Shown here in pieces: positions 45,610 to 54,472 of a stretch of DNA of 64,000 nt. Positions within the stretch are counted from its first letter, which is position 1, and each line of letters opens with the position of its first letter. Below the pieces are notes generated by a model. It worked only from the letters and a program-made list of their open reading frames with translations. It had not been told where the DNA came from and did not search any database. Source of the stretch: Deltaproteobacteria bacterium (GTDB taxonomy: Bacteria > Lernaellota > Lernaellaia > JACKCT01); NCBI GenBank assembly GCA_020845895.1, contig JADLEX010000045.1, positions 1 to 64,000 on the forward strand, given 5' to 3'. Position numbers and translations under genes: made by a program.

Positions 45610-46542
45610 ATGTCGACGGAAGCGCACAAATTCAAGGTGGGACTGTTCGTCATCGGCGGGACGCTGATCCTCGTCGGCGCGCTGATCTGGCTGGGAGCGT
45701 CGAAGTTCCTGTCCGAGACGCGGCTCTACGTCACGTATTTCGACGAGACGGTGCAGGGGCTCGAGGTCGGATCGCCGGTCAAGTTCATGGGCGTGGTCGT
45801 CGGCGCGGTGAAGGACATCAAGGTCGCACCCGACGGCCGCATGATCGAGGTCGTCATGGAGACCGACAAGACCATGCAGGCCGAGCCTGACATGCGCGCG
45901 CAGCTCGCCATGGCGGGTATTACGGGCATGAAATTCGTCGAGATCACCCGGGCGCCCGAGTCCGCACCCATCGCCATCGACTTCAAGCCGACGCACGAAT
46001 ACCTGCCGGCACGCGCGTCGTCGACCGCCGAGCTCTTCGCCGCGGTACAGAACGTCTACGAGAAAGTCATGGGCGTCGATTTCGAGGGGATCAGCGACGA
46101 GGTGAAGGGCAGCTTCATGTCCATTTCGGGCCGCATGAACGATCCCAAGATCGATCGGCTGCTCGAAGCCCTGGCGGGGACGGCCGAGCGGGTGCGGTAT
46201 CTGGCCGAAAAGAAGGAAACCGAAAACTCGATCGACGAAATGGAGCAGGCGCTCGGACAGCTCCGGCTATTGGTCCAGAGCCTGACCAAGCAGATCGAAG
46301 CCGTGAATCTCGCGCAAACCTTCGAGGGCGTCGATCTGGCCGTATCGAATCTGAACAACATTATCGACCGCATGGACAACGAGATGGCCGCGGTGCTCAT
46401 CAACCTGCGCCGCACCACCGACAACCTCGCGCGCATTACCGAAAAGATCAGCGAGGACCCGGCGCAGACTCTGCTTTCGGAGCCGCCGCCCGAACGCGTG
46501 GTGTCGCCCCGAGGACTCGCCGACGAGGAGAAACCCCAATGA
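45610..46542 (+). CDS. mlaD: MlaD-type MCE domain protein
   Basis: 310 aa. N-terminal membrane helix (VGLFVIGGTLILVGALIWLG) and MCE domain (ETVQGLEVGSPVKFMGVVVGAVKDIKV). The C-terminal 180 residues are long amphipathic helices, longer than E. coli MlaD (183 aa). Periplasmic lipid-binding ring of the transporter. ATG at 45610 after GGGAG at a 12-nt spacing. Confidence 0.92.
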   Translation: MSTEAHKFKVGLFVIGGTLILVGALIWLGASKFLSETRLYVTYFDETVQGLEVGSPVKFMGVVVGAVKDIKVAPDGRMIEVVMETDKTMQAEPDMRAQLAMAGITGMKFVEITRAPESAPIAIDFKPTHEYLPARASSTAELFAAVQNVYEKVMGVDFEGISDEVKGSFMSISGRMNDPKIDRLLEALAGTAERVRYLAEKKETENSIDEMEQALGQLRLLVQSLTKQIEAVNLAQTFEGVDLAVSNLNNIIDRMDNEMAAVLINLRRTTDNLARITEKISEDPAQTLLSEPPPERVVSPRGLADEEKPQ

Positions 46543-47201
46543 CCAGGCGCCCCGCGATCATTCCCGCCGTCGTTGCCGCGACCATCTTCGCGTTCGCGGC
46601 CGGCTGCTTCAACGTGACGCGCGACTACCAGGAAAAATTCTACTACCAGCTCGAATACAACCCGCCCGCCGTGTCGGGCCCGGCGTTCGACACTGTCGTG
46701 GTGCGTGTCGGATCGTTTCAGGTCGCGCCGTCGTACCAGTCCCAGAAAATCCTGTATTCGACGAGCAAGCGCAAACGCAAGCCGTACGAATACCACCTGT
46801 GGATCGTGAACCCGGGCGACATGATCGCCGATCTGCTCGTGCGGGACATGATCGAAGCGAAACAATACCGCGCCGTGGTCGACGTGCGCAGCTCGATCAA
46901 TCCCGATTACGAGATCGAGGGCATCATCGACGAGATCTACGAGAAGGACGACAACGACACGTGGTTTTCGGTGCTCCAGATGCGCGTGATTCTCATGTCG
47001 CATCAGGGCGGGAAAAAGTCCGTGCTCTTCCAGCGCAACTACCGCGAATCGCATCAGGCCGAAACACACACGCCGGAGTCGGTGGTTACCGCGATGAGCG
47101 CGGCGACGAAGATTCTCTCGTCGAAGATTCAGGCGGACGTGAGTGCGGCTGTCGCCGACCACGAGGCGAAGAAAGCGTCCGAAGTCGCGGCGACGCCGTG
47201 A
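46539..47201 (+). CDS. ABC-transport auxiliary lipoprotein of the Mla operon
   Basis: 220 aa. Signal peptide ending in lipobox AAGC, then the YYQLEYN-PP start and VVRVGSFQVAPSYQSQKILYSTSK segment of the PqiC-like ABC auxiliary family. ATGA overlap with mlaD. Outer-membrane partner that probably receives the MCE tunnel. Confidence 0.85.
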   Translation: MTRRPAIIPAVVAATIFAFAAGCFNVTRDYQEKFYYQLEYNPPAVSGPAFDTVVVRVGSFQVAPSYQSQKILYSTSKRKRKPYEYHLWIVNPGDMIADLLVRDMIEAKQYRAVVDVRSSINPDYEIEGIIDEIYEKDDNDTWFSVLQMRVILMSHQGGKKSVLFQRNYRESHQAETHTPESVVTAMSAATKILSSKIQADVSAAVADHEAKKASEVAATP

Positions 47202-47211
47202 CGGGCGCGCC

Positions 47212-49599
47212 TTAGTCGCGAGCCGACACGACGAACGCGATCGAGGCGTAACACGCGGCCCCCACGATCATCGTCGTGGTGATACCGAACGCGATGGAGA
47301 TCATCACGGCGGCCGCGCTCGCGACCACGCCCGCCGCCCCGTTGACCGCCCACAGCCACGGTGTCGGGTCGTTCGCGGCGTCGAGCCCGCGACGCGCCCA
47401 GCGCATTCCCGCCGGAAACGCCTGACCCATCATCAGACCCGCCGGGGCGAGCACGGCGACGCACAGCGCGATCCGCCCGGGCAGTTCGAGCGCGCCGAAG
47501 TGCGCGGTGAGCCGGGGTAGCGCAAACGCCATCGCGATAAGATACGAAGCGATGACAAGCGCGAACGCGCGAATCCGCGCGGGCGTGCCGAGCACGAGCC
47601 GTTCGCTCGCGAAACTCCCGAGCCCCGTAAATAGAATGATCGAGAATAGCACCACCGCGAGCGAATAGACCGGGTGGCCGAGATAGACGGAGAGCTGCTG
47701 CAGGAACGCGATCTCGCTGAGCATGAAGGCGAGGCCGATGAGCGCGAAGTACGCGAGCGCCCGCGCGCCGGGCCGCGGCGAATCCGCGGGGGCGAAACGC
47801 GCGGGCAGGATGATCGTCGCCGCGGCAAGCGCCGCCGTGACGAAGAGGATGACAATGAGCGTGAGCGTGGCAATCAGATTTCCCGCGACCACGCCCGATG
47901 GGCGGCCCAAGTACGACACGATTTCCCACGGGCGCGACAAGCGCAGCAGGTTGAAGAAGAACGGGCGCGCGTCGGTGGGCGGCGTCAGGTCAAGCGGCGT
48001 GCCGCGTCCGTACGCCACGAGGTCGTCGTACGTCGGTTTCGACAGGATCGCGGCGAGCGTTTCGCTCGTCGTCTCCATTCCCGGGGCGAGCACGACCTCG
48101 AACCCCATGTCGGCGCAGGCCGCCGTGAAGCGTGCGATGTCGCGCGGCGCGAAGGGCTCGTTCGCAACCAGAATCGTGGCGACCTGCCCGTGCGCCGCGA
48201 GCAGAATGTTTTTTTCGGGATCGGCGACGCCGCGCGAAAGCAACGTCCCCGCCGCGAGCGACACGAGCCGCGCGGTTTCATCGAGCCGGTCCGGCGCGTA
48301 CCAGCGCGACACGGTGAAGATGCCGCCGGGCGCGAGACGGTCGAGGAAGACGCGCCACGCCTCGATCGTGTAGATCGAATTCTCCGACAGGCTGTACGCG
48401 CCAGCGCCCGTAGCCGCCCACGTGTCGATCAGGCTCGCCTGAAGCACGTCGTATTGGCCGTCGTCGCGGGTGAAAAAGCTGCGCGCTTCGTCGGTCACGA
48501 GACGTACACCGGCGTGATCGGCTAGCCCGGCGAACTCGCGATACGGTCCGGTGAGCGCCTCGGTGAACGCGGGATTGAGTTCGACGCCCAGCACCTCGCG
48601 ATGCCCGAGCGCCAGCGCCGCCATCACGTCGCGCCCGCCGCCCACGCCGATAATCGCGGCGCGCCCCTGCCGGACGTGGTGCGCGAGCGTCGTCACGTCA
48701 TAGCGCAGGAAATCGACGATTTGCGGATCGCCGGCCATCTTGAAAATCGCCGTGCCCGCGAGGCCGTCGATGTTCATCATGACGAACTCGACCGGCGTCG
48801 TCGGCGTCTTCTCCGACGCCGCCCACATCACCATCTTCGGCGATTCGTTCCACGGCTTGTACGCGATGATGCGCGAGAAGCTGTTCCAGCGCTCGTAGGC
48901 GACCCAGTGGCGTTTTTCGGCCTGCCCCTTGACCATGATGGGATCGAGGCCGAACCGTGTCTGCGAGTTCACGACCGCGAGCGCCGTTAGAAAAATCGCG
49001 AGAGCCACGGCGCGCCGCCTTTTGCCGACCGCCGCGAAAAGCGCCGAGGACACAGCGAAGAGCGCCGCGGCGATAAAGATCGTGCTCGGGCCGTCGAGAA
49101 TCCCCAGCAGCGGAATCACCGCAACGCACCCCACCGCGGCGCCGGCGAGATCCGCGCCGTAGGTGCGTCCGATCGGATATGGAGATCGCGTGAGGGCGAG
49201 CGTGACGACGATGCCCGAGAAGAAAAATGGAATGGACACGGTGATCGCGAGCCGCGCGAAGACGACCACCGCACTCGCCGAGAGCACCATTTCGGGTGCG
49301 AGACAGAGCTGGTCGAGCCACGCCACGGCGGTGGCGATCGCCGCGAAATACGCGCTTCGCGACAGATGCTCGTCGAGGCGCTGGGCGTCGAACCTCTCGG
49401 GGCGCAAAAAGACGTACAGCGCGCCGAGCGTCATGCCGAACATCGCGAGGCTGATGACGAAGAACGCAAGGTGGTACCAGGAGACGACGGAGAGCATGCG
49501 CGTCTGGACGATCTCCAGCGCGAGCGTCGCCCCGGTGGCGACGGCGAGGGCGATGTAAAAACGTCCGGATGATTCGGCGCGGGGCACGACGGCAATCAT
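47212..49599 (-). CDS. Membrane spermidine-synthase-like protein
   Basis: 795 aa from the ATG at 49599. N-terminal seven or so helices (about 10-240), a soluble spermine/spermidine synthase-like Rossmann domain (about 300-560: IGVGGGRDVMAALALGHREVLGVELNP, GQYDVLQASLIDTWAATGAGAYSLSE, LAPGGIFTVSRWY), then a second helical bundle (about 580-790). Aminopropyl transfer is not certain: membrane-fused members of this family are common in deltaproteobacteria and have unknown roles. Confidence 0.82.
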   Translation of the reverse strand: MIAVVPRAESSGRFYIALAVATGATLALEIVQTRMLSVVSWYHLAFFVISLAMFGMTLGALYVFLRPERFDAQRLDEHLSRSAYFAAIATAVAWLDQLCLAPEMVLSASAVVVFARLAITVSIPFFFSGIVVTLALTRSPYPIGRTYGADLAGAAVGCVAVIPLLGILDGPSTIFIAAALFAVSSALFAAVGKRRRAVALAIFLTALAVVNSQTRFGLDPIMVKGQAEKRHWVAYERWNSFSRIIAYKPWNESPKMVMWAASEKTPTTPVEFVMMNIDGLAGTAIFKMAGDPQIVDFLRYDVTTLAHHVRQGRAAIIGVGGGRDVMAALALGHREVLGVELNPAFTEALTGPYREFAGLADHAGVRLVTDEARSFFTRDDGQYDVLQASLIDTWAATGAGAYSLSENSIYTIEAWRVFLDRLAPGGIFTVSRWYAPDRLDETARLVSLAAGTLLSRGVADPEKNILLAAHGQVATILVANEPFAPRDIARFTAACADMGFEVVLAPGMETTSETLAAILSKPTYDDLVAYGRGTPLDLTPPTDARPFFFNLLRLSRPWEIVSYLGRPSGVVAGNLIATLTLIVILFVTAALAAATIILPARFAPADSPRPGARALAYFALIGLAFMLSEIAFLQQLSVYLGHPVYSLAVVLFSIILFTGLGSFASERLVLGTPARIRAFALVIASYLIAMAFALPRLTAHFGALELPGRIALCVAVLAPAGLMMGQAFPAGMRWARRGLDAANDPTPWLWAVNGAAGVVASAAAVMISIAFGITTTMIVGAACYASIAFVVSARD

Positions 49600-49672
49600 T
49601 CCCTGAAAAAGTCGCGGTATGATCGCCGCGCGCGCGCCCAAGTCAAGCCGCGTCGAGTCGATTCGGGCGCGA

Positions 49673-50317
49673 TCACGATGCGGACGCGATCCGGACCACA
49701 ACGCGTTCCAACCGATCGCCGGGCAGGCGATACACGATGCGGCGCTCTTCGTCGATCGCGTGCACGTCGGGGCGCGTCCAGATGGCGATCGGTGCGGTCG
49801 CTCGCGCGCGGACGAGGCGAACGAGCGCCGATGGATCGGTGACCGCGCGGGCCGTGAAAAGGGAAACCTCGGTCAGATCCGCGTCCTCAAAGCGATCGGC
49901 AAAGACGGTGACGTTGCCGAGTTCAAGCGCGCGGCGCGCCTGGGAGAGAAATGCCGCTTTTTTCCCGATCGATTCAACAAGTGTGAAGGCGAGGTCGGGC
50001 CGCGCGACGGCGAGGACGAGCCCAGGGATTCCCGCGCCCGATCCGATGTCCATCACGTGTCCACGGGCGGGCAGCAGCGACAAGCCCGCAAGGGCATCGA
50101 GCAGGTGGCGCGCCGCAAATTCGTGATCCGACTTCACACGAATCAGATTGATGCGTTCGTTGAATCGGCGCAGCTCGTCGCGATAGCGCGCAAATCTTTC
50201 GCCGAGGTCGTCCGGAACGTCGAACGGCGCGGCGCGCGCGACCTCGTCCCACAGCCCCGCGAAATTCGCCTCTGTCGACCAGGGGGGCTTGCCGGGCGCG
50301 CTTCGATGGAGCTTCAT
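49673..50317 (-). CDS. rsmG: 16S rRNA m7G527 methyltransferase RsmG
   Basis: 214 aa from the ATG at 50317, which overlaps the stop of the upstream zinc-ribbon gene (ATGA). RYRDELRRFNERINLIRV, HLLDALAGLSLLPARGHVMDIGSGAGIPGLVLAVARPDL (SAM site) and VESIGKKAAFLSQARRAL in order. Methylates G527 of 16S rRNA. Confidence 0.94.
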   Translation of the reverse strand: MKLHRSAPGKPPWSTEANFAGLWDEVARAAPFDVPDDLGERFARYRDELRRFNERINLIRVKSDHEFAARHLLDALAGLSLLPARGHVMDIGSGAGIPGLVLAVARPDLAFTLVESIGKKAAFLSQARRALELGNVTVFADRFEDADLTEVSLFTARAVTDPSALVRLVRARATAPIAIWTRPDVHAIDEERRIVYRLPGDRLERVVVRIASAS

Positions 50318-50463
50318 CGTTCGTCTGGCGCGGGTTTCTTTCGGTCGGGTTTTTCCACCATCTGCATGCGCGCGCGACCGCACGCCGGGCAGATCCACTT
50401 GCGTTTCCCGTGAAACACCCGGCGCTCTTCCTTCATCTTGATGCGGCATTTGCGGCAGTGCAC
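50314..50463 (-). CDS. 49-aa zinc-ribbon protein overlapping rsmG
   Basis: Too short for routine calls. From a GTG at 50463 the frame reads HCRKCRIKMKEERRVF, then WICPACGRARMQM and a basic tail. Two Cys-X2-Cys pairs about 20 residues apart make a zinc ribbon. TGA overlaps the rsmG ATG, suggesting coupled translation. Function unknown; possibly RNA-related by association. Confidence 0.6.
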   Translation of the reverse strand: MHCRKCRIKMKEERRVFHGKRKWICPACGRARMQMVEKPDRKKPAPDER

Positions 50464-50514
50464 GGCCGAAATCTACACCAGCGCCGACCTTCGCGCACCG
50501 GTTCGCCGCGCCCC

Positions 50515-50549
50515 AAAAAAGACACCGGCGAACCCGAAGGCTCGCCGAT
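50515..50549 (-). terminator. Terminator after the Ccr-CBS gene
   Basis: On the minus strand the stem CGGCGAGC/GTTCGCCG with a CCTTCGG loop precedes TGTCTTTTTTGG, a Rho-independent pattern, just past the stop at 50573. Confidence 0.8.
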
Positions 50550-50572
50550 GCATGTTCGGTGTCGAAATTCGA

Positions 50573-52330
50573 TCAGAGCGGGCGTTTTCCGAGCTTGAAC
50601 ATGTGGCGGATGATGTCGGTCATCGCGCACACGCCGACGGGAATCGCCTTGCCGTCTTTTTCCTCGACGACAATCAGGCGGTGGATGCGCCGCGTGGTCA
50701 TCATCGTGATCGCGTGCTGCACCGTGTCGGTCTTCGTGATCGTCAGGGGATTCGGCGTCATGAAATCGCGCACGCCGAGCAGCGCGACCTCCTCGGGCTT
50801 GCCCTGCTGGCGCGCAAGCACGAGGTCGGTCTGGCTGACGACACCGGCGATGGTGCCGTCGTCCTCGGTGATGACGACCGCGTGAACCGTCTCGTCCACC
50901 ATCTTGTGCGCCACGTCGGCGAGGGTGCCGTCGACGGGCACGGTCGGCAGGGACGGATGAAAGACCTCGGCGACGGGCGTCGGGTCTTCGGGAATCGCGA
51001 AACCGGCCAGATCGTCGACGTTGTAGAGGTCGATGACCGGCGCCGGGGCCTTGCGCGTGGTGCGGTGATGGTCGCCCAGGGGAACCTCCGACGTGGCGCC
51101 CTTGCCCAGTTCGCTTGCCCCCACGAGAATCGCCATGTTCCCGTGCGGATGCTTGTTTTCATACATCAACTGATGGCACTCGGCGAGCTGATCCCAGGTG
51201 AACGTGCGCGACAGGCAGGGATCGACCTTGCCCTGGATCACGAGATCGTTGACGGAGTACGCCTGGTCGTCGTTGGCGAAGTGGCTGCCCTGCAGGCGCT
51301 TCTGACGCATCCACAGGTAACGCAGATCGACCGTGGCGTTGTAGCCCGTGGTGCCCGCGCAGATGACGACCATGCCGCCGGTTTCGGCGACGAAGATCGA
51401 GGTCGGCACGGTGGTTTCGCCGGGGTGTTCGAAGACGATGTTCACGCCGCGTTTGTCGCCCAGGATGTCCCAGATCGCCTTGCCGAATTTGCGCACGCCC
51501 GAGAGCCAGGTTGCGTAGCCCGCGTTGTCCTTCCAGTGCGGCAGCATGCCCCAGTGGTCGAAGTCGTTGCGGTTGATGACGCCCTTCGCGCCGAGACTCT
51601 TGCAGAACTCAACCTTGTCCGCGGCGGAAACGACCGCGATGGGGATCGCGCCCGCGGCCCGGGCGATCTGGATCGCCATGGAGCCGAGACCGCCCGCACC
51701 GCCCCAGATGAGAGCCACGTCGTCTTTTTTCACCGCGTTGTCGCCCCAGTTGTGGAGCATGCGGTATGCGGTCGCGGCGACGAGCATGTACGCGCCGGCC
51801 TGCTCCCACGAAAGATGACGGGGCTTGGGCGCGCATTGGTGCGCCTGCACCTTGGTGAACTGAGCGAACGAACCCCAGTTCGTCTCGTAGCCCCAGATCT
51901 TGAACGTCGGACTGTACATCGGGTCGTTGCCGGCCTTGACCCACGGGCAGTTGCGATCCCACGTGCCGCAGTGGATGACGACCTCGTCGCCCACTTTGAC
52001 GTTTTTCACGTCCTTGCCGATCTTGTAGACGACACCCGACGCGTCGGAGCCGCCGATGTGGAACGGCTCCGGCTCGCCCGCCTTGTTGCGCGCACCGATG
52101 ACGTTGACGGGAATTCCCAGCGCCGCCCACACGTTGTTGTAGTTGACGCCCGCGGCCATGACGTAAACGAGCACTTCGTCGTCGGCGATGGACGGCACAT
52201 CCACCACTTCTTTCGCGAAGCCTTTCAGCGGTTCGCCAAAACGCTCGGGCCGGATCAGCCACGCGTTCATCTTGGCGGGCACGGTGCCGATCGGCGGCGC
52301 TTCCCCGACCTCGTACAATTCCTTGGACAT
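50573..52330 (-). CDS. ccr: Crotonyl-CoA carboxylase/reductase fused to a CBS-domain pair
   Basis: 585 aa from the ATG at 52330 (GGGGGGAG upstream). Residues 1 to about 430 are Ccr of the MDR family: [44 protein letters not shown]-binding [19 protein letters not shown], and [10 protein letters not shown], all Ccr-specific. It converts crotonyl-CoA, CO2 and NADPH to ethylmalonyl-CoA (ethylmalonyl-CoA pathway or extender-unit supply). Residues about 445-585 form two CBS motifs ([22 protein letters not shown] and [23 protein letters not shown]), absent from typical 410-450 aa Ccr. CBS pairs bind adenosyl nucleotides, so allosteric control by energy charge is inferred. Confidence 0.9.
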   Translation of the reverse strand: MSKELYEVGEAPPIGTVPAKMNAWLIRPERFGEPLKGFAKEVVDVPSIADDEVLVYVMAAGVNYNNVWAALGIPVNVIGARNKAGEPEPFHIGGSDASGVVYKIGKDVKNVKVGDEVVIHCGTWDRNCPWVKAGNDPMYSPTFKIWGYETNWGSFAQFTKVQAHQCAPKPRHLSWEQAGAYMLVAATAYRMLHNWGDNAVKKDDVALIWGGAGGLGSMAIQIARAAGAIPIAVVSAADKVEFCKSLGAKGVINRNDFDHWGMLPHWKDNAGYATWLSGVRKFGKAIWDILGDKRGVNIVFEHPGETTVPTSIFVAETGGMVVICAGTTGYNATVDLRYLWMRQKRLQGSHFANDDQAYSVNDLVIQGKVDPCLSRTFTWDQLAECHQLMYENKHPHGNMAILVGASELGKGATSEVPLGDHHRTTRKAPAPVIDLYNVDDLAGFAIPEDPTPVAEVFHPSLPTVPVDGTLADVAHKMVDETVHAVVITEDDGTIAGVVSQTDLVLARQQGKPEEVALLGVRDFMTPNPLTITKTDTVQHAITMMTTRRIHRLIVVEEKDGKAIPVGVCAMTDIIRHMFKLGKRPL

Positions 52331-52723
52331 GCGTCTCCCCCCTTTGGCGACAAGCCCGATTGTGTCGCTCGATCCGATCATCCGGCTCCCGACACGCGCG
52401 CGCTACCGCAACGCGAATGGCGCCCGATCCACGGATTCACGTGAAATAACGGTTAAATCCCCAGCGCGACCGATGGAAGATTCTTAGCGGCCCACCGGCC
52501 AAAATGCAACGGGGATAACGCTGACGGCGATCAGGTTCGCGTCGCCGGTACGGCGTCGACCGGCGAGCCTCAGATCTCCCGTTTCAAACCGAATCCGGGC
52601 TCCCGGAAAAGCGATCATGCCTTCATAAAGCATTCCATGATTATTTGCATTGACAATCATTCTGTATTACGGAAAGATTTGTCATATCGTCGAATTTCTA
52701 AAGACGAACGAGAGGAGCGCAAC
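52331..52723. other. Divergent intergenic region
   Basis: 393 bp between ccr and the subtilisin gene. The last 90 bp are AT-rich, with TTGACA at 52650 as a possible -35; the -10 is unclear. No gene seen. An open frame start at 52637 is rejected for lack of a ribosome site. Confidence 0.4.
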
Positions 52724-54088
52724 ATGGGGAATTCATACGGCGATCTTCCGGAAAGCGAAACGTTTCATGACCGAAAAGGAAGGCGTCGCCCCGCCTTCAT
52801 CATTGTGTTCCGCAAGCCTTCGGAGCAGAACACCGCTCTGATGCAGAAGATCTTTTCGAAGAACACCACCGAGACGCCGCCGGTGAAAGCGGGAGTCTTG
52901 CAGTTTCGCAGTCGAGCGTCGGGAGTTCCCGCCGCTCGGATGTATGAACGGCTCGCCGTCGCCGCGGCAGACCTGAACGAGGACGATCGTCGGCGCGTAC
53001 TCGAATCCGATGTCGTTGAGAAAATCTTTCGCAATGAAATCCGACGCTTCCCTCCATGCCCGATTTCGACCGCGGAACCGCAAATCACGTCCATCGAAGA
53101 GGCGGCCGGCGATCCCCATGCCGCTTACCTGCTGGGGATGCGCGACGCCACGCAGGCGGCTCTTCGTCATTATAAATCGCGTACGGTAGAGTTGCCCCCG
53201 AATCGGCGCGCTCCGCGCGCGGGAACCTCGATCAACTGGAATATCTCCATGATCGGTGTTTCCGGTCCCCGCTACGGCTTCACCGGCAAAGGCGTCAAAG
53301 TCGCCGTGCTCGATACGGGGATCGACATGCGTCACCCGGACTTCCAGGATCGCTTTGTCGAGGGAGTCAACGCCGTCAGTTTCGTGCCGGGCGAAGGACC
53401 GCAAGATGCAAATGGACACGGAACGCATTGTTGCGGCATCGTCGCCGGGCCGGCGCAAAATCGCCTGGGGCGACGATATTCCGTCGCGCCGCGGGCCGAT
53501 TTGCTGGTCGGAAAGGTTCTCGGCGACGACGGATACGGAACCGACGACGGGATTCTCGATGGAATCGCCTGGGCCGAGGAACAGGGGGCGAGAATCATCT
53601 CCATGAGCCTGGGCTCGGAGCGCTCCGCGGGCGGTGCGTATTCCACTCCCTACGAACGTATCGCCGGCAACCTTCTGTTGGGAGATCCAGGCGTCCTGCT
53701 CGTGGCGGCGGCCGGCAACGGCAGCAACCGTCCCCATTGGACAAAGGCGGTGGAAAACCCGGCCGCTTGTCCGTCGATCATGGCGGTGGCCGCCATCGAC
53801 GACCGAAAAAACGTAGCCTTTTTCAGTAGCCGAAAAAAGGACCCGATCGGACTCGTCGACCTGTCCGCGCCGGGAGTCGCGATTGTGTCGGCGACGACGG
53901 GAGGAGGTTACGAGTCGCTGTCGGGGACGAGCATGGCCACACCGCACGTCGCGGGAGTCGCCGCATTGAACGTCGAGAAGAAACCCGAGATCGCCGCGCG
54001 CGATTTGTGGGCAAGACTGCTCCGGTCGGCCGCGTCGCTGGGCGATTCCTCGGATTACGGGGCCGGGTTGGCGGTGGCGCCCCGATGA
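52724..54088 (+). CDS. Subtilisin-like (S8) serine protease
   Basis: 454 aa from the ATG at 52724 (GAGAGGAG upstream). No signal peptide, so probably cytoplasmic or non-classically exported. Catalytic Asp197 in VAVLDTGIDMRHPDF, His232 in NGHGTHCCGIVAG, Ser403 in LSGTSMATPHVAG; oxyanion Asn in AAGNGSN. The first 170 residues are a non-catalytic region (RPAFIIVF, ARMYERLAVAAADL). It may need the small protein encoded 90 bp downstream as a propeptide or inhibitor. Confidence 0.92.
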   Translation: MGNSYGDLPESETFHDRKGRRRPAFIIVFRKPSEQNTALMQKIFSKNTTETPPVKAGVLQFRSRASGVPAARMYERLAVAAADLNEDDRRRVLESDVVEKIFRNEIRRFPPCPISTAEPQITSIEEAAGDPHAAYLLGMRDATQAALRHYKSRTVELPPNRRAPRAGTSINWNISMIGVSGPRYGFTGKGVKVAVLDTGIDMRHPDFQDRFVEGVNAVSFVPGEGPQDANGHGTHCCGIVAGPAQNRLGRRYSVAPRADLLVGKVLGDDGYGTDDGILDGIAWAEEQGARIISMSLGSERSAGGAYSTPYERIAGNLLLGDPGVLLVAAAGNGSNRPHWTKAVENPAACPSIMAVAAIDDRKNVAFFSSRKKDPIGLVDLSAPGVAIVSATTGGGYESLSGTSMATPHVAGVAALNVEKKPEIAARDLWARLLRSAASLGDSSDYGAGLAVAPR

Positions 54089-54178
54089 GCATCGAATCGA
54101 TGTCTCCTTGACGCCCTCGTCGCGCGGGATCACTATTCCCCGCAGGAACGCATTCCGGGTGCGGAAAGGCGGACAGAG

Positions 54179-54406
54179 ATGAAGGTGCACGTCGTCTTCA
54201 AGGAATCGGCAATCCGAAGCGCCGAGACTCGCGACGCCGCACTGCGAAAAGTGCGGAACCGGTTCGAGTTGCGGGAAGTCAACGAGAAACGATTCGCCCG
54301 CTTCGGAATTCTGACCGCCGACGTCGATCCCGACGCGCTCCCGTCCCTGCGCGGTCTCGCCGAGGTGGACTCGGTCGAAGTGGACGGTCGAAAGCGGGCA
54401 GTCTGA
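54179..54406 (+). CDS. Stand-alone I9-like propeptide/inhibitor protein
   Basis: 75 aa. KVHVVFKESA, a helix, and DVDPDALPSLRGLAEVDSVEVDGR match the inhibitor_I9 subtilisin propeptide fold (compare the strand ending VxxVExD). Encoded just downstream of the S8 protease, which itself lacks an obvious I9 domain. It probably acts in trans as a chaperone or inhibitor. Confidence 0.6.
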   Translation: MKVHVVFKESAIRSAETRDAALRKVRNRFELREVNEKRFARFGILTADVDPDALPSLRGLAEVDSVEVDGRKRAV

Positions 54407-54472
54407 CGGTTCGTTCGTTCGTTCGATCTCGTCGAAGCGACGCCGCCACGCCGCCGCTTCCTTCGCGGTGCC

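Noticed and set aside
52637-52723. 29-residue N-terminal extension of the subtilisin
   Set aside because: No ribosome site and AT-rich promoter-like sequence; the ATG at 52724 has GAGAGGAG.
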